A stretch of 60,000 bases of DNA from Polytrichum commune (lineage: Eukaryota > Streptophyta > Polytrichopsida > Polytrichales > Polytrichaceae), in contig OX485803.1 of assembly GCA_950295325.1 (NCBI GenBank), positions 12,402,001 to 12,462,000 on the forward strand. Direction: 5' to 3'. Both the position numbers and the translations under genes were made by a program. This document shows, piece after piece, positions 56,204-60,000 of this stretch (position 1 is the stretch's first letter; every line of letters starts with the position of its first letter). The notes beneath the pieces are model-generated. The model was given only the letters and a program-made list of their open reading frames with translations, was not told the DNA's origin and did not search any database.

Positions 56204-56831
56204 CCAGTCCGCACCAAAGACTACACCACCCTCGCCCACCCCCTAACCTTCAAATACCCCACCTCCACACTGAATCCCTCACCTCACTCTCAGTACCATA
56301 CATCACCACACTTCACTCTCTATCCCACTGCCCCAGATCACTCTCTCCCATCAAACTCCCCACCTCACCCTTCTCACACTCTCCCAAATCACTCCTCCTC
56401 AACAGGTCCTCCCCCGCACTCTGTCCACCACACAGCGACACACCTCTGTCTCTCTCTCATTCTTCCACAGCAATCTCTTGCAGAACGGCCCCCACAAGAA
56501 CTGGGCGCAGGGCACCCTCTCTCAGATCACTCCCCCCCAGCAGGTCCTCCTCCGCACTCTGTTCACCACACAGCGACGCACCTCACTATCTCTCTCATTC
56601 TCCCACAACAATCTCTTGCAGAACGGCCCCCACAAGAACGGGGCGCAGAGCACCCTCTCTCAGATCACCCCCCAGCAGGTCCTCCCCCGCACTCTGTTCA
56701 CCACACAGCGACGCATCTCACTCTCTCTCTCTCATTCTCCCACAGCAATCCCTCGCAGAACGGCCCCCACAAGAACTGGACGCAGGGCACCCTCAACTAA
56801 AGCGGCAGCCGACCCACACAACAAACTCGCA
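56204..56831 (+). promoter_or_regulatory. LINE 5' region with 135-138-bp tandem repeats
   Basis: CAGGTCCTCC occurs at 56403, 56541 and 56676. Each unit carries CGCACTCTGTTCACCACACA, a CT-rich stretch, CAGAACGGCCCCCACAAGAA and GGGCACCCTCTCTCAGATCA. About three units fill 56400-56815 and end just before ORF1. Both periods are multiples of three, so the long 5' ORF repeats in frame too. Repeated units just before ORF1 recall the promoter monomers of some L1 elements, but promoter activity here is inference. Confidence 0.6.
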
Positions 56832-59095
56832 ATGCAGGGCCCGAAGAAAGCAACCTCGGAGATCGTCGTCGGGAGGGGAGGAGCCGAGAACTCAGCTGGC
56901 GAAGCAGGGGGAAGGTCGAACACCGACGGACCTCGTAGCCGCACCGGAGCAGGGGCGGAGACACGGCTGGAGACCAGCCAATGGCAGGTAAATGATAGAG
57001 GTGCAGGTGCCACGCGAGGTGCAGGGGCCGGGAGCACCAGAGGCCGGTCGCAGAAATACAAGACTAGGAGCAGAAGAGCCATCTTAGAAGTCACCAGCGA
57101 TGAAGATGAAGAAGAGGAAGCTGCCACTCCATCAAAGCAACCGCTACTTAAACAAGATAAGTCCCCTCCCTCTCACGATTACGACATTAACATGCAGCTT
57201 GATGATGTATCCCCCGAGCGTGGTGGGAGCTCCCTCCGGCTCTCTATGTCAAATGATGAGTTTGTCGCGGTATTCAACCAAGCGGCCACATCAAGATTGG
57301 ACAACATCAACCTCGACAACATGACTCCCACACCCACCACACACAAGAGCCCAAGGATAGCGGCCACAACCGACAACCATAGCGCCAAGAGGAGACGAAA
57401 CGAAGAGGGACGACACAAGACACACTCCGATTCCAATAAATCTTACAACATGAGGCCCAAGGAAGCAATTCCTAGCATCGATATAGTCTCACGAATGTGG
57501 CTCGGATTCCCAATCCACGAAGCCGTCGCCAACCATAGAGGCAAGGAAATCATTCGAGAACACCGCACCAAGGAGGAATTTGCAAGAGTAGGCACCCCCC
57601 CACAAGAAGTCATAGAGTTCACAACACTCCGAAGAGCATTCCCAAGGGTGCCACAAATGCTCTACCCCAACGAACGACCGGATGCGGTCCCGGGTAATCA
57701 TCTTCACTTACTCAACTCCCAAGATTCGAAAAGGTAGACCCCACTACCGGTTTATCGGAGGGCTTTCAAGTCACTATCCGCTTTTATCATGGTTTTAAAG
57801 GTATAGCTAGACACGATGCACGTGTAGCTTGCCTAGAGCGCCTTCGCACAATGAATATCTCCCTAGGTACAATGTACGCTAACCCGCTTGACATAGGCCT
57901 CAACGCTGTCACCAAGCATTGGGAGGGATTCATTAAGCTCCATTTACAACAACCACAACAAGATGGGATTGCACTCCTCCAAGGAAGCCGCGCATTTGTA
58001 ATGACAATGGAGGATGGGGAGCGGGTCATCGGTAAAGTAGAAAAAGGTTACGAACTTGCCACCAAGGCTCGTAATTTCCGACTTCACCTCAAAGGGGACT
58101 CATTACGACACGAGCACGCTTTTGACATCTTTGAGGCCATTGTCCGGGAGAACTACTACACCGGCAAACAACACGAGTTCATGGGACTCGCCAAGCCGGA
58201 GCTCGAGAAGAATTTCGCTTTTCTTACCCTAACTACGGAGGAGGCACGTGACCTAGTGTTAAAGGAAGAAATCACCTTTAACCATGAGAAATTGCAAGTG
58301 AGTCTCACCCGGGATAGAGGAGCTAGCCACCCATCGGAGCTTAGAATTAGCACAACGTTGGTCGCCAACAACTTACCACAAAGGGAGACTCAAACCGCTA
58401 TCACGCGCGCCATTAAACAAGTCTTTGGGGCGGACAACATCGTCGGCATCAACTATGGTGCCAACAATCACCCACATACCGATAAGCAAGCGGGATGGTG
58501 CCACATCCATTGCCTAAATGCCGCGGTCTACACGGAGTGGCTACACAAATCTACATCCATACTAGGGAGGCGTGTCGACTTCATCCCACACCGCGGAAGT
58601 ATCGACGGCGCGCTTCCCAACGACACGGCAATCCGACTTGCCCACGCACCCGCACGAGAGGCCATCGCGGATAAAATCCAAACAATGACAAACGCGGCCA
58701 ACCCCAACCCATTAGTTACCGAAAGGTATCTCTCTAAAACCATGAAAGAGTTCGAGGATAAACTCGAAGAGAAATTCGGCACCCTCACCACCACCATCAA
58801 CACACACACGGATCAACGACTCGAAACAACGGTGGCGACTATCGTCCATCACACAACCCACCTTCAATCGCTCCTTGGAACGATAGCGCACGAGTTCCAA
58901 CAATCGAACATCCGAATGCAAGGATTAGTCAACGGACTATCCGCCGCCGCCCTGGAGCTCCTCCAAAGGAATATTCCACCTCCCATACCTCAAGGCCTCA
59001 ACAAGACCGCACCACCGCTCCCACTCCAAGCCCCCCCGGGCTTCCACGGAAATCCACAAATGAACCACCAAGGACCTCCCACATTCCATGAATAG
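56832..59095 (+). CDS. LINE ORF1 protein (RNA-binding, one frameshift)
   Basis: The first plausible ATG is at 56832 (MQGPKKATSEIVVGRGG). The N-terminal part, to about 57737, has basic R/G-rich sequence, an acidic patch (SDEDEEEEA), a KRRR nuclear-type signal and then a folded region (SRMWLGFPIHEAVA). This frame stops at 57735-57737. The -1 frame opens at 57698 and continues through FQVTIRFYHGFKGIARHDAR and ACLERLRTMNIS to the stop at 59093-59095. The C-terminal part has an RRM-like segment (ISTTLVANNLPQRETQTAI ... GWCHIHC), a coiled-coil-like stretch and a proline-rich tail. ORF1 proteins of LINEs bind element RNA. The shift is most simply a 1-nt mutation; no classic slippery heptamer is evident. 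Confidence 0.7.
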
Positions 59096-60000
59096 ACAAC
59101 CCATAGGCTATCTCAAATGGATCGTATATGCCATATGTTATATTTTCTTATATCTTTATAATAAAGAGCTTGCACTCATCCTTTTGTTATCACACACTAT
59201 CTCCAAGGACACTCAAAACATCTACCAACAATCAAGCCTCTTCATTCATCTCCAAAGAAAACTACACAACACATATATAAAACTACAACTACACACATAC
59301 TATCACCTAAGAAACTCAATCACACTTAGCCTTACATTCACAACTTGGTTATTATACGGGCCCACCCAATACAACCATTATGTCAACTATCAAAAACATC
59401 TCCATAAATCCATAAAAGCCCAATACCATAACACACCAACACTCCAATATCTACAAATACTATACCACCCAAATAAATTTAACACACTTAGCCTTACCTT
59501 CACACTATGGCTAAGTCTCCTCCTTACCCCTAACCAACTACAACCTCCATACCATGCTACATACGCTCCCCAAACACAAGAAAATTCCCATAACACATCA
59601 ATAATAAACCAACACCATCTAAGGAAACTAAGGATACCTAACCTCACACATATAATGAATAGGTGTCTCCTAGGATATCACAAATGGCTCCTCCCTCTCA
59701 TAGGTTGTACCGCCTCACTCCCATATAATAAAAAGACCACAACTTTGTTAGGAGAAATCGCCTCATACATAAACATGCACAAAAAGATACCCACCACTAG
59801 ATATATATGTATCCTCACAATTATTCTCCTTCTCCCAACAACACACATACACACTAAATCACCAATACCCTACAACACAACACACTCCACAATACACACA
59901 CAAAATATAATGCCCACAGTCCACAAAGCTACCAACACCGTTCCCCACTATAACCACGCACTAAATAACCATACAATCACCACCCCACAATACACACCCC
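59088..60000 (+). CDS. LINE ORF2, N-terminal part (runs off the window)
   Basis: ATG at 59088 lies inside the last codons of ORF1: ATGAATAG holds both the start and the ORF1 stop. The frame is open for all 304 codons to the window edge. It starts MNRQPIGYLKWIVYAICYIF and contains several hydrophobic segments (LALILLLSHT, WLLYG, LWLSLLL, YICILTIILLLP). NSITLSLTFTTWL and NTLSLTFTLWL are an internal repeat 54 codons apart. Residues H, T, Y, L, I and N dominate, as the A/C bias dictates. I see no apurinic-type endonuclease motif yet, though LINE ORF2 usually starts with one. It may begin beyond the edge. Confidence 0.6.
   Translation, partial: MNRQPIGYLKWIVYAICYIFLYLYNKELALILLLSHTISKDTQNIYQQSSLFIHLQRKLHNTYIKLQLHTYYHLRNSITLSLTFTTWLLYGPTQYNHYVNYQKHLHKSIKAQYHNTPTLQYLQILYHPNKFNTLSLTFTLWLSLLLTPNQLQPPYHATYAPQTQENSHNTSIINQHHLRKLRIPNLTHIMNRCLLGYHKWLLPLIGCTASLPYNKKTTTLLGEIASYINMHKKIPTTRYICILTIILLLPTTHIHTKSPIPYNTTHSTIHTQNIMPTVHKATNTVPHYNHALNNHTITTPQYTP

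Larger units (their letters stand above)
47995..60000 (+). mobile_element. Well-preserved A/C-rich LINE, split by a gypsy element, running off the window
   Basis: A plus-strand element with the strong A/C bias of the family. It consists of a long 5' region (about 47995-49155 and 56204-56831), ORF1 (56832-59095, one frameshift) and the start of ORF2 (59088 to the edge). A complete minus-strand Ty3/gypsy element occupies 49156-56198 with an AGACC target duplication, proving that the LINE was here first. The 5' boundary is set only by the change of composition and the opposite-strand fragment ending near 47988. The 3' end is outside the window. Confidence 0.7.

Noticed and set aside
56478-56831. 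ORF1 starting at a TTG at 56478
   Set aside because: This part is the tandem-repeat 5' region. The first ATG in frame is 56832, where ordinary protein composition begins.
57690-57740. Programmed -1 frameshift in ORF1
   Set aside because: No canonical X-XXY-YYZ heptamer or clear downstream structure was found; kept only as a possibility beside simple mutation.
1-60000. tRNA, rRNA or host protein-coding genes
   Set aside because: I looked for conserved rRNA/tRNA signatures and for multi-exon host genes with recognisable domains and found none I could defend. Genes with many short exons could have escaped reading by eye.

Overview
This window reads as transposon-dense nuclear DNA of a plant-lineage eukaryote (streptophyte). 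Supporting signs: a Ty3/gypsy chromovirus primed by initiator tRNA-Met, PIF/Harbinger-like miniature elements flanked by TTA, pogo- and Tc1/mariner-like elements, LINEs with an RNase H domain, and a short interstitial run of the plant telomere unit TTTAGGG. I could not name the species. I see no bacterial operon, rRNA, tRNA or CRISPR, and no convincing host gene. Almost every coding signal belongs to a mobile element, mostly broken.

Layout. Positions 1-1100 hold two paralogous 42-bp minisatellites. 1660-4760 is a T/G-rich block (A/C-rich on the minus strand) that appears to be an old minus-strand LINE, split by a 625-bp DNA transposon with perfect 15-bp inverted ends and an 8-bp target duplication. 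4.8-43 kb is a patchwork of decayed elements: a degenerate gene with a GHL...C / HxHP motif set (7.75-8.77 kb), two copies of a 92-bp micro-foldback, three Harbinger-like elements, a LINE reverse transcriptase pseudogene (26.2-27.0 kb), a 373-bp hairpin (29.7-30.1 kb), two pogo/Tigger-like relics (30.4-34.1 kb), nested MITEs (34.7-35.4 kb), and a TA-flanked element whose empty paralogous site lies at 43.45 kb.

43.9-47.1 kb is the 3' half of an A/C-rich LINE in plus orientation: a methyltransferase-like stretch (speculative), RNase H, a zinc knuckle, and a conserved C-terminal domain. It is split by a 289-bp inverted-repeat insertion and partly duplicated. 48.0-60.0 kb is a second, much better preserved LINE: a long 5' region with in-frame tandem repeats, ORF1 (one frameshift), and an ORF2 that overlaps the ORF1 stop codon and stays open to the window edge.

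That LINE is interrupted at 49,156-56,198 by a complete, minus-strand Ty3/gypsy chromovirus. Its two 972-bp LTRs look identical and it has a 5-bp AGACC duplication, PBS and PPT. The insertion looks recent, yet the element lacks the reverse transcriptase catalytic core and carries a triplicated RNase H segment, so it was presumably mobilised in trans. The most interesting items are this LINE lineage (ORF2 start, possible extra domains, A/C-rich sense strand) and the RT-less gypsy element inside it.
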